NCBI GenBank assembly: GCA_029339195.1
Contig: JAPTJF010000263.1
Location: 17,446 to 81,445, forward strand
DNA from: Micractinium sp. NFX-FRZ
Lineage: Eukaryota > Chlorophyta > Trebouxiophyceae > Chlorellales > Chlorellaceae
Length of the DNA stretch: 64,000 bases
Reading direction: 5' to 3'
A program made the position numbers and the translations under genes. How positions within the stretch are numbered: position 1 is the first letter of the stretch; every line of letters starts with the position of its first letter. The notes below the pieces were generated by a model. That model had not been told where the DNA came from. It worked only from the letters and a program-made list of their open reading frames with translations, and made no database searches. Below are positions 34,801 through 46,900 of this stretch, piece after piece.

Positions 34801-37800
34801 CCCGGAGCGGCTCAGTGGTGCTAGTAGGGGGGGGGGGGGGTTGCACGCTGCCTGTACTGGCGGTGCAAGTAACAGACAGCACATCAGCCAACGCCTGCAG
34901 ATGCTTGCCAATGCCGGCCCCAACAACCACAAGCCATTAACCACCTGCATGTACCTGGACTGCCCTCCGCCCCTGCATCCCTCCCTACCTTCCTCCACCC
35001 TGAGAGATCCCCTCCCCTCCCACCCTCCCTCCCTCTCACCTGCCCCACGCCGCCTCCACATCTGCCTTGGAAAGCGCCAGCTTGGTGTCATAATGGAACT
35101 GGGCATGCAGCATGCGCATGTGCAGCGCTGCGTCCTTGAGCTTTGCCAGGTAACGGTCCACGGCTCCCGGTGCTTCCAGGCAGGTCGGCAGCCCCATGCC
35201 CACGCCCACCATGCGCAGGGGGACCTCGTGGGGCAGCCTGGGGGGGCGGGGCAGGGTGGGGGAGGGGTAGAAGCATGGCAGGAGAGGCAAGCGGGAGTCA
35301 GTGTCAAGAGTCAGATGATGGTGCACAGACCTGAGCAGGCAGGCGGTAAGTTACGGCAGGCAGACGAGTGCAGTACAAGGGCCGGGCAAGGATCGTGGGT
35401 GGATCAGGGCTCACTTGGGTGGCCGCTGCAACGCACCACCTCTGCCCTTTCTGCCTCCTCCCCACTACACACACAGAGCACAGACAAGCCAAACCAAAAC
35501 TAAAACAAATTAAAACCCAAACACAGCCAAACAAACCACGGGGCTCACTTGGGTGGCGGCTCTGGCGCCCCTCCGCCGTCGCCGCCCGCGGCGTGCCTCG
35601 ATCCCAGGCTGACAGTGGACCACTTGGTGCTCCTCATCCCAATCTCCTCCACGCTTACGTGCATCTGCACCACCTGGCGCATGTCCAGGTACAAATTCTG
35701 CAGGGGTGGGGCGCAGTACACACGGGGCGGTACAGCATGGGTGGGCGCAGTGCAGGGTGCTGTGCGTGTGCGCGGGGGCGGGGGGGGCAGTACAGGCGGG
35801 CATTGTGCAGCAGCTGCTGGACAGGGGCGGCAAAGGGTGTGGCAGGGGGATCCGGAAGTTTCTGGATCCGCCTGGAATGGCGAGAGAGGTGCTTTGAACA
35901 CTGGCAGGTTCTGGGAGTGCACTCACCACCGAGTTGCCGGGCAGGATGCTGAGGGTGGAGTACCGCCCCAGGGAGCCCCGGCGGTTGGCGGCGCTGGGGC
36001 CCACCCCCCGTGGAGAGATAAAGTCAAGGAAGGCCTCGTGGGGGGCGCGGGGCGTGGGGGCAGGGGCGGGCCCGGTGCCAGTGTGCGAAGTGCGGCGCCG
36101 GCTGGGGGCGCCGGAAGAGCGCTGCGGGGCGGGTGGGCAGAGACACGGAGCAGCGGTGGAGGTGCGTGCTCAGGTCAGAGGGAGCTCGGCAGTACCAGTT
36201 GTACTGCCACTGTGCATCCCACTTGCAACCTGCTGACAGTGTCCCAGGCTGGGTGTGCAACAGGGTGCGATAGGCGGGCCTGCACTTGGACAACCTCGCA
36301 GGCAACAAACCCCGGCTCCAGCACCACAGCGCACCCACCGGTGAGAAGCGGCCCAGCCCCAGGGTGTCGGGCGGTCCCATGCTGGTGGGCGGCGGGCCCC
36401 CGCTGTCCGCGCTGGCGCTGCTGGGCAGGTGCTGCCACAGCAGGACGCGCATCTCGTAGGGCAGCGCGTTCTGCAGCACCAGCGTGGGCTGCACCGACAG
36501 CGTCACCTCCAGGGGGGCCGAGGCCCGCTGGATGCTGCCCGGGGCCACGCACTCCATGTGCTTGAACGCCTGGAACTCGGACACTAGCTGCAGGGGGCAG
36601 GGGACGGCAGCACACTCGCAAAACATGTTGGGCAGTGAGCTGAAGTACATGCGTGTACACCTGTAGGTCCGACACTGGCAGTGGGGCAGGTGACAGCAAG
36701 GAACAGGCGGAAGGGGAAGGGAGGGTCGGGCAAGGCAGGGCGTGGCGGGCAGGGCGCACACTGCCACAACACAAAGGCCCTCAAAGAGGTAAACAAGAAC
36801 TGCATGGACTGGCAAGTGCATGCTACCACCTCGAGAGGTGCCCTCTCCTCTCCCTGCCCTCCCCACCACCCACAGCCCCACCTTGGCGGGCACGGCCTGC
36901 AGGGCCACGTGCAGCGGCACCTCCTCCATGCCCAGGAACTCGGGGTCGCAGGACACATAGCCCTGTGGCAGAGGGGGCAGGGTGGGCGGGGCGGCGGCCG
37001 GTGAGTGGGCACGAAAGGAGGGGCCACTGGCAGGCCAGGCTGGCGAATCGTGCAGCCGAGGGGCGGAGCACGCGCTGCCCAGCAGCGCTCACGCAAGGCT
37101 GCCACACAACCACCCTCCTGCCTGCCGCCAAGCCGTCACACGTGCGCCTACACACACATGCGCCTGCACATGTGACCCATGTGCATGCTGCAGCTGCTGC
37201 GCTCAGTGCTGGTTCCACCCTGCCCCTCCCTCCAGTCCTGCCTCCGCCGCGCCCCCACCTGCTGGCTCAGCATTGCGTCGATGTTTGGTGTGAGGCGGAT
37301 GACGTCGCGCGAGGCCTCCTGGAAGCCGTCGGGACGCAGGAACAGGCGGCCCCCCAGCACGGCAGTGAGCGGCAGGTAGCAGCCTGAAGGGGGGGGGGCA
37401 ATGGCGGGGTGTGTGAATTGGCAGAGCTCCGTCGGGGAGACGGGTGGGCACGCGATGGCGCTGACGTGGCGCACGTGAGGCCTGCCAGCTGTGCGATGCC
37501 AGCTGGGTGTTTGACAGCTCCCCTGCTGCACAGCCTTCACAACTGGCTGGAGCCGTGCCACCCCGCCCACCTGTCTGCTGCCTCAGCGGGCCCACGTTGA
37601 TGTCCCCCTCGCTGACTGAGTAGCCGCTGCCGCGCGCCCCTGCGCCGCCCACTGGCGGGGGCACCAGCGAGGTGGTGGGCACGTGCAGGCGCAGGCTGAC
37701 GTCTCTGCACGCACAAAAAAAAATGGGCGGGTCGGAAGAGCGGATGTAGCGCTGTGTGAGACCTTGAGGAGGCTGGGTGGTACACCAGGCTGAGGCAGCA

Positions 37801-37961
37801 AAAACACGCCACCCCCTCCCATGCAGTGCACAGCAGAAGCAGTACACTGGGCACCGCCAAGGGATTCACATGGGGTATCGGCGATGCCCCTGCTTGCCTG
37901 TCGATCGAGTTCTCCACCCACACCCCAGAGTGCATGGTGATAATCTTGGTACGGCCGACCT

Positions 37962-37992
<31 letters not shown>

Positions 37993-40900
37993 GGGGAGTA
38001 ACCGAGCAGGCGCACGTATGAGGGGCCATTGAGGGGCGATTGAGGGTCGGGGCGAGCGCGAGGCATGCACGCACAGCGGGCAGCGAGGGGTGTGGCCACC
38101 ACTTTATCTAGCCATTATTCAAGCCTCACCAGGATGCTGTCGATGATGAGGGGCACTTGCACAACCTTATGAAAGCTACATTTCAAGGTGATCAAGGTCA
38201 ATGGAGCCCCCCATGAGAGCAAGGCTCACCAGGATGATGTCGATGATGAGAGGCACCCACGTGGAGTCTGCCGGAGAGGTCATGCGGTAGCGGTACTTGC
38301 CCACAACGTTCACCGCCACGTCCTGCGGTCGGGGAAGAGGGAGCGAAGCTTTGGGAGGCGGGGATCAGCGGACAAGGGCATGCTTGGGCGGGTGTGCTGC
38401 CGCGCAGCTTGGGGCTGCGTGTTGCTGATGAATGACGCTGCCATCTGATGCACTGTTGCTGGCTGGCTGGCTGGCTGCAGTCGTTCTTGGTGAGGTGCCC
38501 TCACACCAACCCACTCGGTCACAACAGGACGCACTTCCGCACCCCACCCACACACCATGACCGGCATCCAGTTGCCCTCAAAGTGCAGGTTGATGGTGGC
38601 CCCCAGCCGCTCGCTGCCCACCGCCGAGGAGCCAAAGCCGGAGAAGGAGAGGCGCCGGGTGGCGGGCACCACCCGCAGGTTCTCGCTGGCACCGCTCTCC
38701 AGGCAGTACACCGGGGAGCGGGGGGCGCAGTCCTGCTTGGGGCGGGAGGGATGGGACAGAGGGATGGGGCGGGGTGGAGAAGGGGAGGAGAAGGGGAGGA
38801 GGGAGAGCGCATGCAGTATGTTCAACATGACAATGAAAGCATGCGGCACCCTTGTTCCAAAGCAGGCTGGCTCAAAGGCCACCTCCAAGCGACAACCCCT
38901 ACGCTGCATCATCCCTTCTTGCGTTGCCTGCGGGCCAGACATAGCGACCAGCTTGCCGCCCCGCCCCACCCCGCTGTGCTGCCTGGCAGCAGCCAGGCAC
39001 CCACTCCCGCCCTGCCCGCCCACCTTGCCGCCCTCGGTCCAGTAGAACACCTTCATGCCGCTCTGGTTCTGGATCAAATACTTTTGTGGGGCACGAGACA
39101 TGACGCCGCTGCTGGAGGCAGCCGCCGCCGTTGCCGACGTCCCGGGAGCGGGGCCCGCCGCCGCCGTGGCTGCCGGCACGGCGGTTGCCGGGCCCAAGCC
39201 GGCGCGGCCGTGTTCCGCTGCGCCGTTGCCAGCAGTGGCGGGAGGCAGGGGCAGGGTCACTCCGGATTCAAAGGAGCCGCCGGCGTGCTGCGACAGCGCA
39301 TCGGAGCCGCCCCGCTGCAGGTCGCCCAGAGAGGCCAGGGTGGAGTACTCTGCAGGGGCGGCAAGGGGGGGCGGGGGGCAGGTCGCTGAGGAACAGCAGG
39401 CAAGGGAAGTCGAGAGGGATGGGATGATGATATGCAGGGCCCGCATTGGTTCCAAGGGCAGGGAGGCGTATAGCCATCGTTCAGCCTGCCTGGCCCCACA
39501 CCCTACGTCTCCCCAAGTCTTCCCTTCTACGCCCACCCTTCTCCCTCCCCTGGACCAGCTGTCTCTACAGGCACAGCGGCACAGGCGGGCGCCCCCTCTG
39601 TCTGCATCTGTTTCTAAAGGCACTGGCACCCACCCTGCGCGTCCCGCATGAAGGCCAGCGCATCCCCGATGGACAGCAGGGAAGCTGGGTTGAAGTTGAT
39701 GTCCAGGTGCTGCTCGCTGGTCATCCAGATGTTGCTGCAAAGGGGCGGAGGGGTGGAGGGGCGAGGCGACGCGGTGATGTGGGAAGTGGAAGGGTGGGGT
39801 GGAAGCACATGCTGCAAAGGACCCGATGCTGTGCCGCTCACATCCGCCTGTTGCTAAGGCAGAGGCATTTCGACACTTGCGCCCCGTCAGACTGCACTCT
39901 GCTTGGCTTGGCTTGGCTGTGGCTGTGGCTGTGCCCCGCCCCGCTCACATCTGCCTGTCTGAGAGGTAGACGGGGGACACGACGTCCACAAACTCGGCTG
40001 TGAGGGGCCACGAGTCGTACAGCGCCTCCCAGCGCGAGGTGGAGGAGTTGAGGAAGGAGGCGTAGCTCTTGAGGGACAGGCGGCCTGCGGTGGGAGGGGC
40101 AACAGGGGGTAGGGGATGTGGTTGAAGAGGGCAGGGGCGTTCGGGAGGTGAGGTGAGGGTGGAGGCGTGGCTGCTCAGCAACAGGGGGTCTGTGCGGAGA
40201 GCAAGGCAGGAAGGGGGTGGAGGAGACGGCAGGCGGAGACGTTAGGGCGCCTTCCTGGCACCAGCTGCCCTGCCCCTCCCGCCCCTGCCTGCTCATGGCC
40301 GGGCCCACCGCCCGCCGCACCTGCTTTGTTGGGCGGCCGGTCGGGCAGCAGCGTGGCGGTATCATACGCCAGCACCACCCCCGCCAGGCTGCACTGCAGC
40401 ACATCCGGCGCCCCAAACGTTTCAGGCTTGTCGTTGCACAGCACAGCCGTGGCCTGCTGCACGCCCAGGTGGATCTGAAGCGAGGAGGGGCGGAAGGGGG
40501 CGCTGGCCGCCGGCGCCTGCGCTGTCGCCGCAGCGCATGCAGCGGGCGTGCCGGCGGCGGTGCCCGCCACCGCTTCCACCGCCAGCAGGGCAATCTCGGA
40601 TTCGGATGACAGGCTGCGGTGCAGCCTGCCGCTGCCGCCGCTGGCGGAGGGCGACGTCACGCGGGAGGAGGCGAGCGCAGGTGTGGCCAGCACGACACGC
40701 TGCACCGCCGTGGAGGCGGAGCGCCAGAAGGGGATGTGGCTGAATGCCGCCCGCAGCGTGAGTGCGCCCGCCTCGATGCGCAGCAGGGTGGAGGAGGTGG
40801 CGCGGTACCGCTGCAGGTACAGCAGCTGGCTGCGGTCCTGCAGGAGGAGGGGGCGGGGCAACAGGGGGCGGCCAGCGGGTGCCGGAGCAGGGCCCGGTGA

Positions 40901-43900
40901 TGCTGTCAAGAGGGATGTAATGTGCCACTCAGCAAACAGGTCACGCGTGTGCTCAGCTGGCGGTGAACTTGCATTGCGTGCCGAGTGAGGGTGGCACGGT
41001 TTCTGACTGCCACACCACGCCACCCCGCCCCCAGCCTACCTGGCTCTGCTGCTTGTACCCGTGCAGCAGCTTGCGGGTGTGCGGGGAGGCCACATCCATG
41101 ACCAGCTCGTCCACCAGCTGCCACGGCTTGCCTGCACGGAGGGCAAGCCAGCAAGCGAAAAACGACTGGAAGTTAGGGAGGGCAGGGTGGGCAGAGGTGG
41201 GATGCCTGGGCGGCACAGTCTTGCTGCATTGCATGCACACATGTTGCATGCACATTGTAGAAGAAGGCTGGACTTTCAAGCTACGCACCATAGGGGTCCC
41301 CTCCATGCCCCACTGTGCCCACCTTTGCCAGCACAGATTCCCTGGCTACCCCATCTCATGTGCTTGATTGAGTGCATTGCCTGTGTGCACAAGGCGCCTA
41401 AACCCCTCACCGTAGGGGTCTCCCCCCAGCTCCACTGTATCCACTGTTGCCAGCACAGAGTCCAGCCTGCGGGGCCCAGACGTCCCCCGCGCCACCCCCT
41501 GCAGCACCGCCACCGCCTGCGGCAGCGCGGAGGGCCGGCTGCCCGCCGCCGCCTCCGCCTTGCGCGCCAGGTAGCGGCGCCAGCACTGCTGGATGAGGGT
41601 GGCGGCGCGGTGCAGGCGCTCCACCTCCCACTGCTCGGCGGCTTGCGGTACCTGCAGGGTGGTGACAGGGCAGCGTAGGTGGGCGAGCGGGCAGGGAGGA
41701 GGACAGGTGACCAGGCAGGGAGAGTAAGAGGGGTTGGCCAGGGGTGCAGCTCTGCTAGGCCTGCTGGGCGCAGCGGACGCAGCACAACTCGAGGGGAGGC
41801 GAGCAGGCACCCCTAGACCCCCTCCCACCCACCTTCATGTCCACATCCACTTTCAGGCTGAAGGGCAGCATAGCGCAGTTGACGACGGCGGCGGGGTCCC
41901 GCACGAAAGCGGCGGTGTCCCGCAGGTCGACCTGCCGGGTTTCGTGGGTGAAGAATGAAAGGTGAAAAATGAGAAGGGCAAGGGTGGGCACTCGAGCTGG
42001 GCAGCGATGGGTGGGTGCAGTGAGCACAGTGGCATTGGTCAGGGCCAGACACAGCAGCATGAGCAACATTTCATCCAGCACCCGAGTGCCCACCTACCCA
42101 CCTTTGCAGCGGCGCCTTTCTTGTAGGTGCTCTAACCCTCGTCTCCCCTCGCCCACCCATCATACCCACTCACAACCAAACCTCCCGGCATGTCATGCCA
42201 TGACCACCCACACACCTTGATGTTGCTCTCCCCGTCGCCCCCATAGCTGTAGGCAAAGCGCAGCGCGGTGGTGGTCAGCGCCAGGCCCCGCTCCTCCAGC
42301 GCCAGCCGCTCATCTGCGCAGGGTGCGGTGGGGCAGGGGTGAGGAGTTTGGGTGTTAGGGGCGAGGGGCCGGGAGTTCGAGGTGCTGGCCTGGCAAGGCT
42401 CCTCACCCGGCCGCGCAATGCCACCGGGTATTGCCAACCCAGCGCAGACCCAGGGACAGCTGAGATGTAAAAAGCAGCCACCCCCCGATTCCCTCTGTTA
42501 AGGTGCCGCCTCCCTCCCCACCCTGAACTGTCACTCACTCTTGTCGTCCACCTCCCCCAGCACAGCAAAGGCCAGCGCCATGTCGGCCACCTGCTCAAAC
42601 CCGCTTTTCTGCTGGAGTGGATCGCAAGGGCGGGTGGGGAGGGGGAGCGGGGGTGTGCGGCGACGTGTGTGAGAAAGCAGGAAGGCAGGCAAGAAACACG
42701 CACAGTGCCGCACAGACTATCTGTGAGTGCTGATTTGAGTGATGAAAAATACTCAGCTCAGACAGACCGCCGCCATGGTGCGTGTAAGGTTGGTGGGCAG
42801 CCGCGCCGGCTGACACAGGCCTGCACGCTGCCCCTCGCCAGGCGCCCCGCCCACACACCTGCTCGCCCTCGGGTGTGTTCCATAGAACGCTGCTCATCTC
42901 CTGGGCGCCCACCACATCGTACACAGGTATGAAGATCTGAAGCAGGGAGGGAGGGGAGGGAGGGCGAACATCGCATAAGGCATCAGCTGCAGAGGCTGTC
43001 CTGTGCCACCTGCGCCTTGAATTCGAACCAGGACCAACCCCAAAACCTGGACACCACACATCATGCACATTGTGCGACAAGTAGCAAGGGTAACTAAACC
43101 CAAACCCCTACCTGCGACTGCGTGACCAGCAGGTTGAAGTAGAACCAGGCGGAGGGTCCAGTGGAAGCGGGCGCCTGCGCGTGGCTGGCGCCCCGCCGCC
43201 CCGCGGGCATGGGCTGGCGCAGGTCGTCCCGCTCGTCGGGCGGGCGCTGCGGGCTCCAGGGCGCCCCAAACAGGTTGGTGATGCTCCACACCTGCGTCAG
43301 CCGGCGAGCGATTGGGGCAGTGATTCGGACGAATGGAACTTGAAGCAGCTTGAATTTGAAGGGCCAGCTTGGGGGGCGGAAGGAACAACACACACTTCGC
43401 CCACACAACAACCACAAATCAGCCCGCGCCAGCTTCCACCAACCGCTCACCAGCGACAGATTTTGGAGGTAGGGCCAGTTGATTGAGGAGCACAGCTGAT
43501 GGGCGAATCTAGCCAGCACCATTACAGTAGGACTCAACCAGCCCTGCCTATGTCCCCTTAACACCCTCACCAGCGACAGGTCCTTGAAGCGACAGGTCCT
43601 TGGCCAATCAAGGCAAATCCCTAACCACCATTCCTCACAACCACCAGTCAAGTTTACCACCATTCCTCACAACCACCAGTCAAGTTTACCACCATCCCTC
43701 ACAACCACCAGTCAAGTTTACCACCATTCCTCACAACCACCATCCAAGTTTACCACCCAACCGCTCACCAGCGACAGATCCTTGAAGTAGGGCCAGTTGA
43801 GCAGGGCATCGCTGATGGCCACCTCCACCGCCATCGTCGAGTCGGGCTGCATGGCCAGGGACACCTCCAGCTTCACCTGGGCGGCAGACCCGGGCGGAGC

Positions 43901-46900
43901 GCGCGTGCTGCAGGCAGGGCGGGCACGAGGGAGGTAATGAGCGCAGGAGGGAGGGCGAGGTGCGGCAGGTGGGCAGGTGGGCGGGCGCGGAGGAGCATGC
44001 TCGGTGCCGTGCCTCTGCTCCGCACTAAAGGCTTGCCAGAGGTTGAAGGCAGGACACATGAATGGCTGTCCTTCGAGTGCCAGGTAAAAGCTAAGCCAGC
44101 CACCCATGCGTGCTCACCGCGCGCCGGTGGCCTCGCTGGGTGGGATGGTGTGGGGTGCCGTCAGCGCCTTCACCACCGCCACATCCTCTCCATCCCCCAG
44201 CAAATCCTCCGAGATCAGCTCAATCACGCGGCCATAGAGGTGGTTGTGGTGGTTCCCCTCGCCAGGAGCGCCAGGCTGGCCCGCGCCGCCGGGGGCGGGG
44301 GTGTCGCCATGTGCGGAGCCGGGGCCGCCGGTGCTGGGCGTGAGCACCGACCGCCGGCGCTCCGCCTGCTCAGACAGCCGGCGGGCGACTGCGGCGAGGG
44401 GATGGGCAAAGGGTGCCAAAGGTGAGGTGCGGCAGGAGGGCGAGAGGGCAAGCACGTCATGCACAGCATGCACAGCATGAGAGCTCTGGAAGGCCAGCAG
44501 GCACACCACACCGAACAGCCCCTTGTGCCAAGGTCACCATGGCTTTCTCAAGGGCAAGTGCAGAGGCGGTTCCTCACCAGACAGGCGCAGGCCGGTGTGT
44601 GCTCGGGCGTCCCCCATGCCCGAGTGCCGCCGGTCGCCGCCCGTGAGGCCCGCCAGCAGGCCGGAGCCGCCAGAGGACCCAGGCCCCAGCAGGCCTGGCG
44701 TGCCGTCGTGGCGGGGGTGGGAGGAGCCGGGCAGCATAAAGCTGAAGCCGCCTGCAGGTCGGGCAGTGTGGCACAGGTGGGCGTGATGTGATGCGGTGTG
44801 AGGGTATGGGAATGGCAGCACCACTCTGGGTGAGTGTGCACGGCAAACCTTGACACTCCTCCAGACATGTCTTCTCTTCCCTGGCACGTCCTCTGGCGAA
44901 CACATCGTGCATCCCACCAGGCGCACCCTGGTGCTTGACCTCGACTCACCTGTGCTGGGCGTGGCCGGCGTGTCGGCAAAGGTGCCCGGCAGGCTCTCCA
45001 AGTCGCTGGCGTCCATGCTGACAGCGCTGCTGGGGTCCCGCCGGTGCACAGGCCCGCGCGGCAGCTGCCCCACTGCCGCAGCAGGCGTGACCTCGCCGCT
45101 GCTGCTGCTGCCGTGCAGCTCCAGCGTGGCGTGCCGGGCGGCGTTGTAGATGCGCAGCATCTCCTCCTCTCCCTCGGGACGCTGCCCGCCTGCCCCTGCC
45201 CCTGCCCCTGCCCCTGCCCCTGCTGCTGCCGGCGGCGCCGCCCGGCCGCGGTCCCCCGCCGCGTCCCGCCACCGCCCCCCAGCCTCCCTCGTCAGCTCCT
45301 CTGCCGCCGCCTTGGAAAGCACGCGCTGCCGCACCTCTGCCGGCGCCAGGCCGTCGTCTGCCCCGTCAGCACCGCCGCTGCCAGCCTGGCGGTCCAGGTG
45401 GCGCCGGTGCGCCTCCAGAGCGATGTCGGCAAACGTGGGGGTGGTGTGCCCGCTATCGGAGAAGTGGGAGGGCGGGGTTGCCATCCCGGCCTCCTCCTCG
45501 AGCTCCTCCTCCTCAGCCACCAGCAGCGGCCGGGACTGGCGCACAAACTGCTGGAGCCTGCAGGGTCGGGGGTTGCGGCGGGAGGAGGCAGCATCAACAA
45601 GTGAGTGGTTGGAGACTGACGCAGCGGTGACAGCGGTGGACGATCCAACCAGCTGCAAGGCGGAAGTGGGGTGGGGTGGGAGCGGTTGTTGCGAGCAGCA
45701 GGGCGGGCGCGTTGAATTTGCGCGTTTACCACGGGTGCCGAGCGAACTCTTGGTGCACATACACACGCTCCGGCTCCACACAGCCCACCTGTTGGCCCCC
45801 CACATGTCTGTCTGCAAATCCTTTGTCCACCCACCCCCCCGTCCAGCCCCCCACACAGCCCACCTGTACGCCAGGCGCAGGTCCTGCACATCCAGGCTGT
45901 GGCTGGCGATGCGCATGTAGGTGGCGCCACCGCCAGCCACGCCCAGGTCAAAGCGCAGGGTGGAGACCTGAGGGGGAGGGGGGCAGGGTAACAGGAGTGT
46001 GAGCGGGCAGAGGAGTTGGGGGGGCAGGGTAACCGGAGGGTGAGCTGCTGAGACGCGCAAGGTACGGTGGGGTGGGGTGGGTGCCTGATAAGGCAGCGCT
46101 GGTGTCGGCAGCCGCCTACCCAATTCTGCCCTGCCCCGCCCCGCAGTATCCCGCGCCCGCACCCCTCTAACCTGGAAGCGCATGAATGGGTGCAGCTGCT
46201 CCGCTTCCTGAGGCCCCGAGTACAGCCAGGCTGGGGAGGCGTCTGACCACTCGCGGGGGTGCGCCTCAAACACAGCCTGGGCGACACAGGGGGGGAGGCA
46301 GGGCATGAGATGGGCGGGTGGGTGGGTGAGCAGGCAGGTGAGTGGGTGAGGGGGCAGGCAGGGAGCCCTGGGAGGCGAGGACAAAGAGCGAGAGTGGACA
46401 CACTAGGCGCCCTCAATCCCCTGCACAGTTCCCTGCTCCCTCCCGCTTCAAGGTCGAGCATGCTGTTGCCACCCGTGTTGTGCCAACGACTTCCCCGCCA
46501 GCTGTCACAGGCAGCGGCTGCCAGGCGTGCCCACCGAGAGCTTCTGGGAGGCGATGGTGAGGCGGAAGGTGGGGGTCTGCCCCGGCTGCGGCCCAAACTT
46601 CATGCGCGGGTTGAAGTTGACCTGCCAGGTGGGTGGGAGGGGGTGGAGTGCGGCAGGGTTCGACATTTCGGGCAGGGACAGGCAGGCAGTCAGGCAGGCA
46701 GGCAGGCAGGCCACATGCTTGGGGCGCTCACCAAACGCATTGGGCCCCCTTCGTCTACTGCCCCGCCTGTCGCCACCCCCTGTGCAGTGCCGCCCCGGCC
46801 CTTTTCAAAACCCAAAGCCGCCTCCGCTGCTGCACCCCCCTGGCCCCGCAGTCCCCACCCACCTGCGGCGGCACCGAGGGCTGCTGCGGCTGCGCCGCCG

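Larger units (their letters stand above)
27300..39740 (-). other. VPS13 adaptor-binding (VAB / SHR-BD) region
   Basis: Repeated blocks typical of VAB modules are readable: NIWMTSEQHLDINF near 39,730, YLIQNQSGMKVFYW near 39,080, LHFEGNWMPV near 38,570, LVLQNALPYEMRVLLW near 36,470, VTLYSPYWLNNRTG near 32,780, PKYMIENQTGLPM near 29,080, VYWDDAELPRELVIRP near 28,690, YFGLRIRHKHH and IPVNVTVG near 28,230, and LKSPSSVPPYRIENSC near 27,990. The conserved Asn in each box is the known VAB feature that recruits adaptor proteins in yeast. Low-complexity inserts interrupt the region. Confidence 0.8.

Noticed and set aside
33137..35307. Possible separate gene starting at MAKRAGRASSDVV inside the VPS13 locus
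   Set aside because: The exon has an acceptor upstream of this Met, joins in phase to AAWGR before it and to VRTPPLLHLG after it, and VAB boxes occur on both sides.
43624..43760. CRISPR-like array
   Set aside because: The 32-bp units are directly adjacent with no unique spacers, in a nuclear intron.
45560..45860. Coding exon for LVGSSTAVTAASVSN in VPS13
   Set aside because: The frame is open there, but YR|LQQFVRQ joins in phase from the donor near 45,865 to the acceptor near 45,560, so this piece is read as intron.
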